Below are positions 55,377 through 63,617 of a DNA stretch of 64,000 nucleotides, piece after piece. Under the pieces are notes generated by a model. It did not search any database. It saw only the letters and a list, made by a program, of their open reading frames with translations, and had not been told where the DNA came from. A program made the translations under genes and the position numbers. Source of the DNA: an uncultured Succinivibrio sp. (lineage in GTDB: Bacteria > Pseudomonadota > Gammaproteobacteria > Enterobacterales > Succinivibrionaceae); NCBI GenBank assembly GCA_900770725.1, contig CAAGLL010000067.1:62001-126000 (forward strand), read 5' to 3'. Within the stretch, counting starts at the first letter, position 1, and the number at the start of each line of letters is the position of its first letter.

Positions 55377-56405
55377 TCAGGATTGGGCGCCGCCATCTCC
55401 CGCGCTGGTGCTTGAGAGCTCGCCGCAGGAGGCGCGGATCATGAGCTTGGGCAGGAGCTCGATGCGCATGGGCAGGCTGTCGGGGTTCCTGAGTTCGTAG
55501 ATGAGCTGCGTGGCGGCCTTCTCGCCTAAGACGTACTTCCTCTGGTGCACCGTGGTGAGCGGCACGCTGATCATCGAGGCGGCGGCGATGTCGTCAAAGC
55601 CGCAGAGCTTCACCTGGCCCGGGACGTCCACATGGTTGCGCAGGCACCAGCTGAAGGCGCCCAGGGCCACCTGGTCGTTGACGGCGAACACGCAGTCGGG
55701 GGAGAGCTTCATCGCCTCGCCCATGATCGCGTCCCCGTGATCGTAGTCAGGCTGGGTGTAGAGGGTGCCTGCGAGGATCCCGGAAACGCCGAGCCTTGAG
55801 AGCGTCTCGACGCAGCCGCGCAGCCTCTGGCGCGTGGTCTCGGCGTCCTTGGTGCCCATGACCGCGACCAGGCGCTTGACCCCGCAGTCGCGCACCAGGT
55901 GCTCGGTGAGGTCGCAGGCGCCCTGGTAGTTGTCGTTGAGCACGGTTGAGACCTCGTTTGAGATCGGGTTGTCCACGCAGAGGACCCTGATCCCCTTCTC
56001 CCTGAAGATCTCTAGATCCTCAGGCTTTGCGGTGACCGAGAGCAGCACCACGCCCTCGACGCGGTAGGAGCAGAGCATGCCGAAGTACTGCTGCTCCTGC
56101 TCGCGGCTCCTCGTGGAGTCGCACAGGAAGGTGCCGTAGCCGTTCTGGCGCAGCACCGCGCTCACGCCCTGGGCGACGCTCGCGTAATAGGGGTTCGTGA
56201 TGTCGGGCACCACGAGCCCGATGATCCCGGACTTGTGGGTGATGAGCCCGGCGGCCAGCGGGTTCTTGGAGTAGCCCAGGCGCTGCGCGGTCTTGATGAT
56301 CCTGGCCCGCACCTTCTCGGAGACGCCCTTCTTGCCGTTGAGCGCCCTCGAGACGGTGGCCGGATTGACCTTGCACTGCTTTGCGATGTCCTTGATGTTT
56401 GCCAT
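55377..56405 (-). CDS. LacI-family transcriptional regulator
   Basis: A 342-residue repressor-type protein. The helix-turn-helix and hinge are classical (NIKDIAKQCKVNPATVSRALNG at residues 3-24, then GYSKNPLAAGL). The sugar-binding-like core begins IIGLVVPDITNPYYASVAQG and contains FAVNDQVALGAFSW and GFDDIAAASMISVPLTT. The ATG at 56405 has GGGGG upstream. No catabolic genes adjoin, so its targets are elsewhere or it is autoregulated through the dyad at 56488-56505. Effector unknown. Confidence 0.93.
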   Translation of the reverse strand: MANIKDIAKQCKVNPATVSRALNGKKGVSEKVRARIIKTAQRLGYSKNPLAAGLITHKSGIIGLVVPDITNPYYASVAQGVSAVLRQNGYGTFLCDSTRSREQEQQYFGMLCSYRVEGVVLLSVTAKPEDLEIFREKGIRVLCVDNPISNEVSTVLNDNYQGACDLTEHLVRDCGVKRLVAVMGTKDAETTRQRLRGCVETLSRLGVSGILAGTLYTQPDYDHGDAIMGEAMKLSPDCVFAVNDQVALGAFSWCLRNHVDVPGQVKLCGFDDIAAASMISVPLTTVHQRKYVLGEKAATQLIYELRNPDSLPMRIELLPKLMIRASCGELSSTSAGDGGAQS

Positions 56406-56487
56406 TTGGCTGCCCCCGCTTTGCTGAAGATCGCTTAAGCCTAAGCCCCAATTTAGCGCAAAGCTGTGCGTGCGATGGCAAATTTTG

Positions 56488-56505
56488 AGTAAAAGCGCTT
56501 GCGCG
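56488..56505. promoter_or_regulatory. Possible LacI-family operator
   Basis: AAAGCGCTTGC fits the nAAnCGnTTnC core of LacI/GalR operators, centred on the CG at 56496-56497. It lies about 90 bases upstream of the LacI-family gene. Confidence 0.4.
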
Positions 56506-56632
56506 CTGCTCAAAAGTTGACCTGTGCAGCATTTTGCAGTCTGAAAGCTAATGCAATGATTTGAAAGGATGGCAGCGCAAAGATTCCAGCTAGCAGAACG
56601 CCATGGGCGTTGCGCGCGCCTTGCTTCATGAA

Positions 56633-56667
56633 AGCAAAAATCCCCGCGCTCGATTGCGCGGGGATTT
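56633..56667 (-). terminator. Terminator of the rimP-nusA-infB-rbfA operon
   Basis: On the minus strand AAATCCCCGCGC and GCGCGGGGATTT (56656-56667 and 56638-56649) pair and are followed by further T. It lies 23 bases after the rbfA stop codon. Confidence 0.92.
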
Positions 56668-56690
56668 CACGTAGCCGGGGCAAGCCCCTG

Positions 56691-57047
56691 TCAGTCCTTG
56701 TGCAGGCCCTTGGCGATGAGCGCGTCGAGCTTCATGCTGTCGCGGATCAGGGTGTCGCGCTTGAGCACCAAGTCGGGCATGTAGCGCAGATTGAGCCTGC
56801 CTGCGATCGTCGAGCGGATGAAGCCCTTGGCGCGCTTGAGCCCCTCCATGGCCTGCTTCACCTCATCGTCGTCATCTGACATGAAGCTGATGTAGGCCGT
56901 GGCGTTCCTGAGATCGTCGGACACGCGCACCTCGGTCACCGTGGCGCCGTGGACGCGGGGATCCTTGAGCTCGCGCTGGAGGATCTCCGCCAGCTCGCGG
57001 AGGATGGCCGCGGCCACCCTCTCATTCCTGCCGTAGCTCCTGGGCAT
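56691..57047 (-). CDS. rbfA: 30S ribosome-binding factor A
   Basis: KH-like cold-shock factor for 30S maturation and 16S 5'-end processing. The 118-residue protein shows RNERVAAAILRELAEILQREL at the N-terminus (positions 6-26, helical) and VTEVRVSDDLRNATAYISF. It starts three bases after the infB stop and ends the operon. Confidence 0.94.
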   Translation of the reverse strand: MPRSYGRNERVAAAILRELAEILQRELKDPRVHGATVTEVRVSDDLRNATAYISFMSDDDDEVKQAMEGLKRAKGFIRSTIAGRLNLRYMPDLVLKRDTLIRDSMKLDALIAKGLHKD

Positions 57048-57050
57048 GGC

Positions 57051-59576
57051 TTACTCCAGGGTGCGCTTGACTTCGACGTTCTGGAAGACCTCGATCTGAT
57101 CGCCTTCGCGCACGTCCTGGTAGTTCTTGACGCAGATGCCGCACTCCAGGCCCTGCTTGACCTCGGTGACGTCGTCCTTGAAGCGGCGCAGCGAGTCGAG
57201 CTCGCCCTCGTAGATGACGACGTTGTCGCGCAGCACGTGGATCGGGGCCGAGCGCTTGACCACGCCCTCGGTGACCATGCAGCCTGCGATGGCGCCGAAC
57301 TTCGGGTGGTGGAAGACGCTGCGGACCTCGGCCATGCCGATGATCTCCTGGCGCACCTCGGCCTTGAGCAGGCCGGACATCGCCTTCTTGACGTCGTCGA
57401 TGAGGTCGTAGATCACGCTGTAGTAGTGCAGGTCCACGTTCTCGTTCTCGATGACGCGGCGGGCGGGCCCGTCGGCGCGCACGTTGAAGCCGATGATCAC
57501 GGCGTTCGATGCGGTGGCCAGCGTGGCGTCCGTCTCGGTGATGCCGCCGACGCCGGAGCCCACGATCGCGACCTTGACCTCGTCGTTGCCGAGCTTGAGC
57601 AGCGCGTCGGAGATGGCCTCGACCGAGCCCTGGGTGTCGGCCTTGAGCACGATGTTGAGCTCGGTGGCGGTGTTGTCCTTGAACATGTTCTCAAGCTTGG
57701 ACTTCTGCTGCCTGGCGATCTTCATCTCGCGGTACTTGCCCTGGCGGAAGAGCGCGACCTCGCGGGCCTTGCGCTCGTCGCGGACCACGGTGACCTCGTC
57801 GCCTGCGGTCGGGACGCCGGAGAGGCCGTAGACCTCCACCGGGATCGAAGGGCCGGCCTCGTCGACGGTCTTGCCGTTCTCGTTGCGCATCGAGCGCACG
57901 CGGCCGAACTGCAAGCCGCAGAGGATCACGTCGCCCTTGTGCAGCGTGCCGGAACGGACGAGCACGGTGGCGACCGGGCCGCGGCCGCGGTCGAGGCGGG
58001 ACTCGATGGTCACGCCCTCGGCCATGCCGTCGTAGACGGCCTTGAGCTCGAGCACCTCGGCCTGGAGCATGATGGCCTCCAGCAGCTGGTCCACGCCCTT
58101 GCCGGTCTTGGCCGAGACGTGGACGAACTGGGTGTCGCCGCCCATGGTGTCCGGGACGATGCCGTGCTGGATGAGCTCGTTGGTCACGCGCTGCGGATCC
58201 GCGCCCGGCTTGTCTATCTTGTTGATCGCCACGATGATCGGCACCTTGGCCGCGTGGGCGTGCTGGATGGCCTCGAGGGTCTGCGGCATGACGCCGTCGT
58301 CGGCGGCCACCACCAGCACCACGATGTCGGTGCACTGGGCGCCGCGGGCGCGCATCGCGGTGAAGGCCGCGTGGCCCGGGGTGTCCAGGAAGGTGATGCC
58401 GGTGCCGCGGGTCTCGACGTGGTAGGCGCCGATGCGCTGCGTGATGCCGCCGGCCTCGCCCGCGGCGACCTTCGACTTGCGGATGTAGTCCAAAAGCGAG
58501 GTCTTGCCGTGGTCGACGTGGCCCATGATGGTGACCACCGGGGCGCGGGGCTTGGCCTCCGCGCGCTCGTCGCGATCGGAGAGCAGCTCTTCCTCAAGCT
58601 CGTTCTCCTTGCGCAGCACCACCTTGTGGCCCATCTCCTCGGCCACGACCTGGGCGGTGCCCTGGTCGAGGACCTGGTTGATGTTGGCCATCTCGCCGAG
58701 CTTCATCAGGGTCTTGATGACCTCGGAGGCCTTGACGGCCATCTTCTGGGCCAGCTCCGCGACGGTCACGGTCTCGCCGATCTCGACGACGCGGTTGACC
58801 GGGGCGGCCGGGCGGTTGAACCCGTGCTTCTGCTGGTTGATCTTCGCCGAGCCCTTGAAGTTGAGCTTGCCGGCCTTGCCGCCCTTGCGGCGGTCGCGGC
58901 CCTGGGCGCGGTCGTGCTCCTCGGCAGGGCGCGCCTGGCGGGCCTGGCGGCGCTCGCCGGAGATCCCGCTGCGGTCGCGGTGGCGGCCGCGGTTCTCGGC
59001 CTCGCGCTCCTGGCGGGCCTCGGCCTCGCGCACGTACTGCGAGGTGTCGCCGTCGTCCTCGGTCTCCTGACCGCGGCTTGCCTCCTCGGCAGCCCAGCGG
59101 GCGGCGTTCTCCTCGGCCAGCTTGCGCGTCTCCTCGGCCTGGCGCTGCGCCTCCTCCTCGGTCTTGCGCAGCTGCTCCTGCTCCTGCTTGCGCCTAAGCT
59201 CCTCGGTGGCCTTGTCCTCAGGCTTCTCCTTCTTGACGGGCTTGGGGGCTGCGGCTGCGGCCTTGCGGCGCTCCTCGGCGGCCTTCGCGGCAGCCTGGCG
59301 GCGCTCCTCCTCGGCCTTGCGGCGCTCCTCGGCTGCCTTGGCGGCTGCTTCGCGGCGCTCCTTCTCCTCGGCCTCGGCGCGGGCCTTCTCCTCGGCCTCG
59401 CGCGCCTTGCGCGCGGCGATCTCCGCAGGATCGATGACGATGCGGCGCTTGCGCACCTCGACCTGGACCTTCTTGGTGCGCCCGGCGGTCGACTGCACGG
59501 TCAGCGTGCTGTGGGTCTTCCTGTTGAGGGACATGCGCATGGGTTTCTGCGCCCCGTTGTTGTTATCTTCTGCCAT
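57051..59576 (-). CDS. infB: Translation initiation factor IF-2
   Basis: GTPase that brings initiator tRNA to the ribosome. The 841 residues comprise a small N-terminal IF2 subdomain, a long Lys/Glu/Ala/Arg coiled-coil-like linker (about 35-220), the GTPase core with GHVDHGKTSLLDYI, DTPGHAAF and NKIDKPG, and domains II-IV ending with IEVFQNVEVKRTLE. It begins 17 bases after the nusA stop. The linker is very low in complexity, which produces long spurious reading frames on the opposite strand. Confidence 0.98.
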   Translation of the reverse strand: MAEDNNNGAQKPMRMSLNRKTHSTLTVQSTAGRTKKVQVEVRKRRIVIDPAEIAARKAREAEEKARAEAEEKERREAAAKAAEERRKAEEERRQAAAKAAEERRKAAAAAPKPVKKEKPEDKATEELRRKQEQEQLRKTEEEAQRQAEETRKLAEENAARWAAEEASRGQETEDDGDTSQYVREAEARQEREAENRGRHRDRSGISGERRQARQARPAEEHDRAQGRDRRKGGKAGKLNFKGSAKINQQKHGFNRPAAPVNRVVEIGETVTVAELAQKMAVKASEVIKTLMKLGEMANINQVLDQGTAQVVAEEMGHKVVLRKENELEEELLSDRDERAEAKPRAPVVTIMGHVDHGKTSLLDYIRKSKVAAGEAGGITQRIGAYHVETRGTGITFLDTPGHAAFTAMRARGAQCTDIVVLVVAADDGVMPQTLEAIQHAHAAKVPIIVAINKIDKPGADPQRVTNELIQHGIVPDTMGGDTQFVHVSAKTGKGVDQLLEAIMLQAEVLELKAVYDGMAEGVTIESRLDRGRGPVATVLVRSGTLHKGDVILCGLQFGRVRSMRNENGKTVDEAGPSIPVEVYGLSGVPTAGDEVTVVRDERKAREVALFRQGKYREMKIARQQKSKLENMFKDNTATELNIVLKADTQGSVEAISDALLKLGNDEVKVAIVGSGVGGITETDATLATASNAVIIGFNVRADGPARRVIENENVDLHYYSVIYDLIDDVKKAMSGLLKAEVRQEIIGMAEVRSVFHHPKFGAIAGCMVTEGVVKRSAPIHVLRDNVVIYEGELDSLRRFKDDVTEVKQGLECGICVKNYQDVREGDQIEVFQNVEVKRTLE

Positions 59577-59593
59577 TGTGTTCTGCCCCTCCG

Positions 59594-61126
59594 TTACTCA
59601 GCCTTCGAGCCGTCGGCAGAGCCCTGCTCCGCCTTGTTCTCGCTGCCTGAATCCTTGAACCAGTATTCGTTGCGCGCGGCCATGATGATCTCGCCGGCCT
59701 TCTTCTCGTCGAGCCCCTCGACGTCGGTGAGGTCGTCGACGGCCTGCTCGGCCAGATCCTCGCCGGTCTTGATGCCGCGGGCGACCAGCCTGCGGGCCAG
59801 ATCCTCGTCCATGCCAGGCAGGGAGGCCAGGGCCTTGATGCCCTCGCTGTCGGCCTCGCGGGCCTTCTTCTCCACTGCGGCGCGGGCGTTGGCCTGGAGG
59901 GCCTTGGCCGTCTCCTCGTCGATGCCGTCGATGGTCATGAGTTCCTCCTCAGGCACGTAGGCGACTTCCTCGAGCTTGGTAAAGCCCGCGTCAGAGAGCG
60001 CCTGGGCGAACTCGTCGTCCACGTTGAGCCCCTCGGTGAAGACCTTGAGGATCTTGCTGTTCTCAGCCTGGAGGTTCTTCTCCATCTCATCCTCGGCCAT
60101 GACCTTGAGGTCCCAGCCTAAGAGCATCGAGGCCAAGCGCACGTTCTGGCCGTTGCGGCCGATGGCCAGCGCCAGGTGGTCCTGCTCGACGCCCACGCTG
60201 ATGGAGTGGGTGTCCTCGTTGATGACGATGCGCGAGACCTCGGCAGGCTCCATCGCGTTGGTCACGTACTGGGCGAGGTTCTCGTCCCAGAGCACCACGT
60301 CGATCTTCTCGCCGGCAAGCTCGTTGGACACCGCCATCACGCGCGAGCCGCGCATGCCGATGCAGGCGCCGCGCGGATCGATGCGGTGATCCTTCGAGCG
60401 CACGGCGATCTTGGCGCGCGAGCCGGGGTCGCGGGCCACGCCCATGATCTCGATGACGTCCTCGCCGATCTCTGGCACCTCGATGCGGAAGAGCTCCTTT
60501 AAGAAGTCGTTCGAGGTCCTGGTGCAGATGATCTGCGGCCCCTTGCCCGGATCGTTCCTGATCTCCTGGAGCAGGACCTTGATGCGGTCGCCGCGGCCGT
60601 AGGTCTCGTGCGGAATTATCTGATCGCGCTTCATCACCGACTCGGCGTTGTTGCCGAGGTCGATGACCATGATCTCGTGGTTCTGCTTCTTGACCGTCGC
60701 GTTGACCACGTGGCCCACGCGGTCGCGCTGCTCGGCGATGATCTGCTCGCGCTCGGCATCGCGCACCTTCTGCGAGAGCACCTGCTTGGCAGTCTGGATG
60801 GTGATGCGGTCGAACTCGACGGAGGGGATCTCCTCCTCGACGACGTCGCCAGGCTGGATGTCCGGGTGGTCGACCCTGGCAGCCTCGAGTGAGACCTCGG
60901 ATGCCGGGTTCTCAAGCGGCCCGTCGGTGTCCACGACGGTCCAGCGCCTGAAGGTCTCGTAGGAGCCGTTCTTGCGGTCGATGGCCACGCGGACGGCGAT
61001 GTCCACCGGGTACTTCTTCTTGGTGGCGGTGGCCAGGGCCATCTCCAGCGCCTCGAAGATCTTCTCCTGCGGAATCGCGCGCTCGTTGGAGAGCGCTTCG
61101 GCGATTTGGATGATTTCCTTGCCCAT
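59594..61126 (-). CDS. nusA: Transcription termination/antitermination factor NusA
   Basis: RNA polymerase-binding factor for pausing, termination and antitermination. The ATG at 61126 gives 510 residues; AGAGG lies 7 bases upstream. Domains: NusA N-terminal (1-125), S1 (about 135-200), two KH domains with DPRGACIGMRGSRV and LAIGRNGQNVRLAS, and two C-terminal acidic helix-hairpin-helix repeats (about 360-500). It starts two bases after rimP. In E. coli NusA represses its own operon, relevant to the terminator in the leader. Confidence 0.98.
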   Translation of the reverse strand: MGKEIIQIAEALSNERAIPQEKIFEALEMALATATKKKYPVDIAVRVAIDRKNGSYETFRRWTVVDTDGPLENPASEVSLEAARVDHPDIQPGDVVEEEIPSVEFDRITIQTAKQVLSQKVRDAEREQIIAEQRDRVGHVVNATVKKQNHEIMVIDLGNNAESVMKRDQIIPHETYGRGDRIKVLLQEIRNDPGKGPQIICTRTSNDFLKELFRIEVPEIGEDVIEIMGVARDPGSRAKIAVRSKDHRIDPRGACIGMRGSRVMAVSNELAGEKIDVVLWDENLAQYVTNAMEPAEVSRIVINEDTHSISVGVEQDHLALAIGRNGQNVRLASMLLGWDLKVMAEDEMEKNLQAENSKILKVFTEGLNVDDEFAQALSDAGFTKLEEVAYVPEEELMTIDGIDEETAKALQANARAAVEKKAREADSEGIKALASLPGMDEDLARRLVARGIKTGEDLAEQAVDDLTDVEGLDEKKAGEIIMAARNEYWFKDSGSENKAEQGSADGSKAE

Positions 61127-61128
61127 TT

Positions 61129-61644
61129 TCAAACCTCTTTGTCAGGATTTCCGGCACCTGCGGGCGCCTTCTTGGTGTTGTTCTTGAAAACCGGCACCGC
61201 CCTCATGAGGGCGATGTTGGAGAAGGCGGCCTCGATGACGGCCCCGCCCTCCTCCTCGATGGAGGCCATGCCGCCCCCTGCGGACTTGAGGATCCCCATG
61301 AGGCGGCGCCTGCCGTCCTGGGGGATGCGCAGCTCGGCCTTCACCTTGGTGCCGACGTAGCGCGCTGCCTGCTCCTGCGTGAAGATGATGCGGTCAAGCC
61401 CCGGCGAGGATACCTCGAGGGTGTAGGCAGGGCCTATGGGATCGGCCACGTCGAGCGCCGGGGAGATCAGATCGGCAAGCTGCCCGCACGTGTCGGCGCT
61501 CACCCCGTCCTCCGAGTCCACGAAGATCTGCAAGACCCCGTGGTCCCTCCCGCCGCGGTACCTGATGCCCCAGAGCTCAAGCCCCATCGACTCGACCAGC
61601 GGGGCCACGGCCTCGCGCACCTTCTCCTCTACAGTCCCTGCCAT
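61129..61644 (-). CDS. rimP: Ribosome maturation factor RimP
   Basis: Helps mature the 30S subunit. The 171-residue protein begins MAGTVEEKVREAVAPLVES, with GAGG at 5 bases, and carries GLELWGIRY, LQIFVDSEDGVSADTCGQL and LEVSSPGLDR as expected. The C-terminal tail beyond about residue 150 is short and basic. First gene of the rimP-nusA-infB-rbfA operon, with a terminator-like hairpin 18 bases before its start codon. Confidence 0.95.
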   Translation of the reverse strand: MAGTVEEKVREAVAPLVESMGLELWGIRYRGGRDHGVLQIFVDSEDGVSADTCGQLADLISPALDVADPIGPAYTLEVSSPGLDRIIFTQEQAARYVGTKVKAELRIPQDGRRRLMGILKSAGGGMASIEEEGGAVIEAAFSNIALMRAVPVFKNNTKKAPAGAGNPDKEV

Positions 61645-61661
61645 CGGCACCTCATGCAATC

Positions 61662-61691
61662 AAAAAAAAAGGCCCTTTCAAAATGGGCCTT
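61662..61691 (-). terminator. Terminator-like hairpin in the rimP leader
   Basis: On the minus strand AAGGCCC (61685-61691) pairs with GGGCCTT (61669-61675) and is followed by seven more T (61662-61668). The T run ends 17 bases before the rimP ATG. It can serve as terminator for TerC read-through, but it also lies downstream of the apparent rimP promoter. Confidence 0.8.
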
Positions 61692-61806
61692 CTTTTCACA
61701 AGTTCCACTCTTTTCACGGGGCGCTTGCGCGCCGCGCCGCCATGCGGCGCCCCTGATTCACGGGGGCTCGCCCCCGCCGTCGTGCATGCACGATCAGAGC
61801 GCCATA

Positions 61807-61835
61807 TTTATAGCAGAACGGCGCCCTTTTCGCAA
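61807..61835 (-). promoter_or_regulatory. Putative promoter of the rimP-nusA-infB-rbfA operon
   Basis: On the minus strand TTGCGA (61830-61835) and TATAAA (61807-61812) are spaced by 17 bases, with TGC directly before TATAAA as an extended -10. It begins just after the TerC stop codon. The transcript would have a leader of about 155 bases with two GC hairpins and the terminator-like hairpin. Confidence 0.6.
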
Positions 61836-61843
61836 TGCCTTTG

Positions 61844-63454
61844 TCAGCGCGATCCCAGGATCTGCGGCGCCCTGCCCGAGGTGAGCTTCACCGCCTCGAT
61901 GGAGGTCTCGTCGGCCTTCAGGATCTCAAGCCTCCAGGTGCCGAAGCTGAGCTTCTCGCCAACCTCGGGCACGCGCTGGAGGTAGTCTAAGATGAAGCCT
62001 GCCATGGTCGTGTAGTGCTCGGAGGGCGGGACCTTGAAGCCGGTGACGCGGGCGACGTCCTGGAGCACGGCCTCGCCGTCGATGCGGTAGGAGCCCGGGG
62101 ACACCCTCACCACCTCCGGGATCTCGGCCTGATCTGGCAGGTCCCCTGAGATCTCCTCCATGATGTCGTGGAGCGTCACTATGCCCTCGAAGTTGCCGAA
62201 CTCGTCGAAGACGAAGCCGATGTACTTCTTGGCGTTGCGGAACTCCTCAAGCGCCTTGAGGATGTTCACAGTCTCGGGGAAGTACAGCGGCTGCTTGACG
62301 AGTTCCGTGAGCGCGCCCTGCGAGACCTTGTGCTCAACGCCAAGCGCCAGGATGTCGGCGCGGCTTATGTAGCCCTCGGGCTGGTCGCGGCGGTCGCGCA
62401 GGCAGGCGATGAGGCGCGAGTGGGTCATGCGCGAGGCCGTCTCGAGGATCTCCTCTGCGGGGGCGTCGGTCATCACGCACTCGAGATCGTTGCGCGCGCA
62501 CATCACGGCCTTAACCGGGATCGACGACATGCCGAGCACGCGGGCGACCATGTCCTTCTCGCTCTGGTTGAAGACCCCGGCGCCGGTGTTCTGCACTATG
62601 GCCTCCTTGAGCGTCGGCACCTCGCTTGGGCGCGAGCCTAAGAGCCTCAGCACCAGGTTTGCGGCAAGCTCGCGGCTTTGCATCGAGCGGGTCGATCCCA
62701 GGTGGAGCACGTTGCGCCTTGCAATCTCGTTGAAGATCTCGATGATGACCGAGAAGCCGATCGCCGCGTAGAGGTAGCCCTTGGGCACCTCGATGCCCAG
62801 GGCCTCGAGGATGAGCGAGAAGCCGATGAGGATCACGAAGCCTAAGCACAGGATCACGAGCGTGGGGTGGCGCGAGACTACGTCGGTCACGATCCCCGAG
62901 GCCAGCACCATCACGCCCATGGAGATGATCACGGCCGCCATCATGATGAAGACGTGGTCGGTCATGCCCACCGAGGTCACGATGGCGTCCACCGAGAACA
63001 CGGCGTCGAGCACCATGATCTGGATTGCGACCACCGCAAGCGAGTGCGCGCCCTGGCTTGCGATGACCGCCTCGTCCTCGGGGCTGCCCTCGAGCTTCTG
63101 GTGGAGGTCCACGGTCGACTTGTAGATGAGGAAGAGGCCGCCTCCGAGCATCACGAGATCGCGCACGGTGAAGTCGTACCCGAAAAGCGTGAAGAGCGGG
63201 GTCGTGATCGCGGCGATGTAGGCTGCGAAGGTGAGCAGGATGAGCCTGATGACGAGAGCCCCGCCGATGCCGATGTAGCAGGCCTTGGAGCGCTCCTTGG
63301 GCGGCAGGCGCTGCGAGAGCACAGCGATGAAGAGCAAATTGTCGATGCCGAGGACTATCTCGATGGCCGCGAGCGTGAGCAGGCCGACCCAGGCCGAGGG
63401 GCTTGAGACCCACGCGAAGTCGAAGAGCACGTGGTGCGTCAGCGCAGGATCCAT
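61844..63454 (-). CDS. TerC-family membrane protein with CBS and CorC/HlyC-type domains
   Basis: A 536-residue inner-membrane protein of the YoaE/YegH type. The TerC part (about 1-240) has seven or so hydrophobic segments with the acidic intramembrane motifs AIEIVLGIDNLLFIA and VLDAVFSVDAIVTSVGM. A CBS pair follows at about 300-420 (VMCARNDLECVMTDAPAEEI), then a CorC/HlyC-like transporter-associated domain (about 440-530). Related proteins are linked to metal (Mn or similar) homeostasis; the ion here is not known. It is upstream of the rimP operon on the same strand. Confidence 0.88.
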   Translation of the reverse strand: MDPALTHHVLFDFAWVSSPSAWVGLLTLAAIEIVLGIDNLLFIAVLSQRLPPKERSKACYIGIGGALVIRLILLTFAAYIAAITTPLFTLFGYDFTVRDLVMLGGGLFLIYKSTVDLHQKLEGSPEDEAVIASQGAHSLAVVAIQIMVLDAVFSVDAIVTSVGMTDHVFIMMAAVIISMGVMVLASGIVTDVVSRHPTLVILCLGFVILIGFSLILEALGIEVPKGYLYAAIGFSVIIEIFNEIARRNVLHLGSTRSMQSRELAANLVLRLLGSRPSEVPTLKEAIVQNTGAGVFNQSEKDMVARVLGMSSIPVKAVMCARNDLECVMTDAPAEEILETASRMTHSRLIACLRDRRDQPEGYISRADILALGVEHKVSQGALTELVKQPLYFPETVNILKALEEFRNAKKYIGFVFDEFGNFEGIVTLHDIMEEISGDLPDQAEIPEVVRVSPGSYRIDGEAVLQDVARVTGFKVPPSEHYTTMAGFILDYLQRVPEVGEKLSFGTWRLEILKADETSIEAVKLTSGRAPQILGSR

Positions 63455-63617
63455 GAGGGCCTCCTGGCAGCGGCAATTTCAGGTTGGACGTTCAAAAGCC
63501 TGCAGGATCTGCAGGATGGGGTGCCGGCGCTAAGTGACAGGGCCGGCCTGCGACAGAGGGGTTCCACATAATCTCCATTCAGCCAGTGGATGCCCCCCAT
63601 TGTATCAGACGCGGCCG

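Noticed and set aside
56949..59960. 1003-codon open frame on the plus strand
   Set aside because: Antisense to infB and the end of nusA. Its repetitive Leu/Ala/Gly/Asp composition mirrors the low-complexity IF-2 linker.
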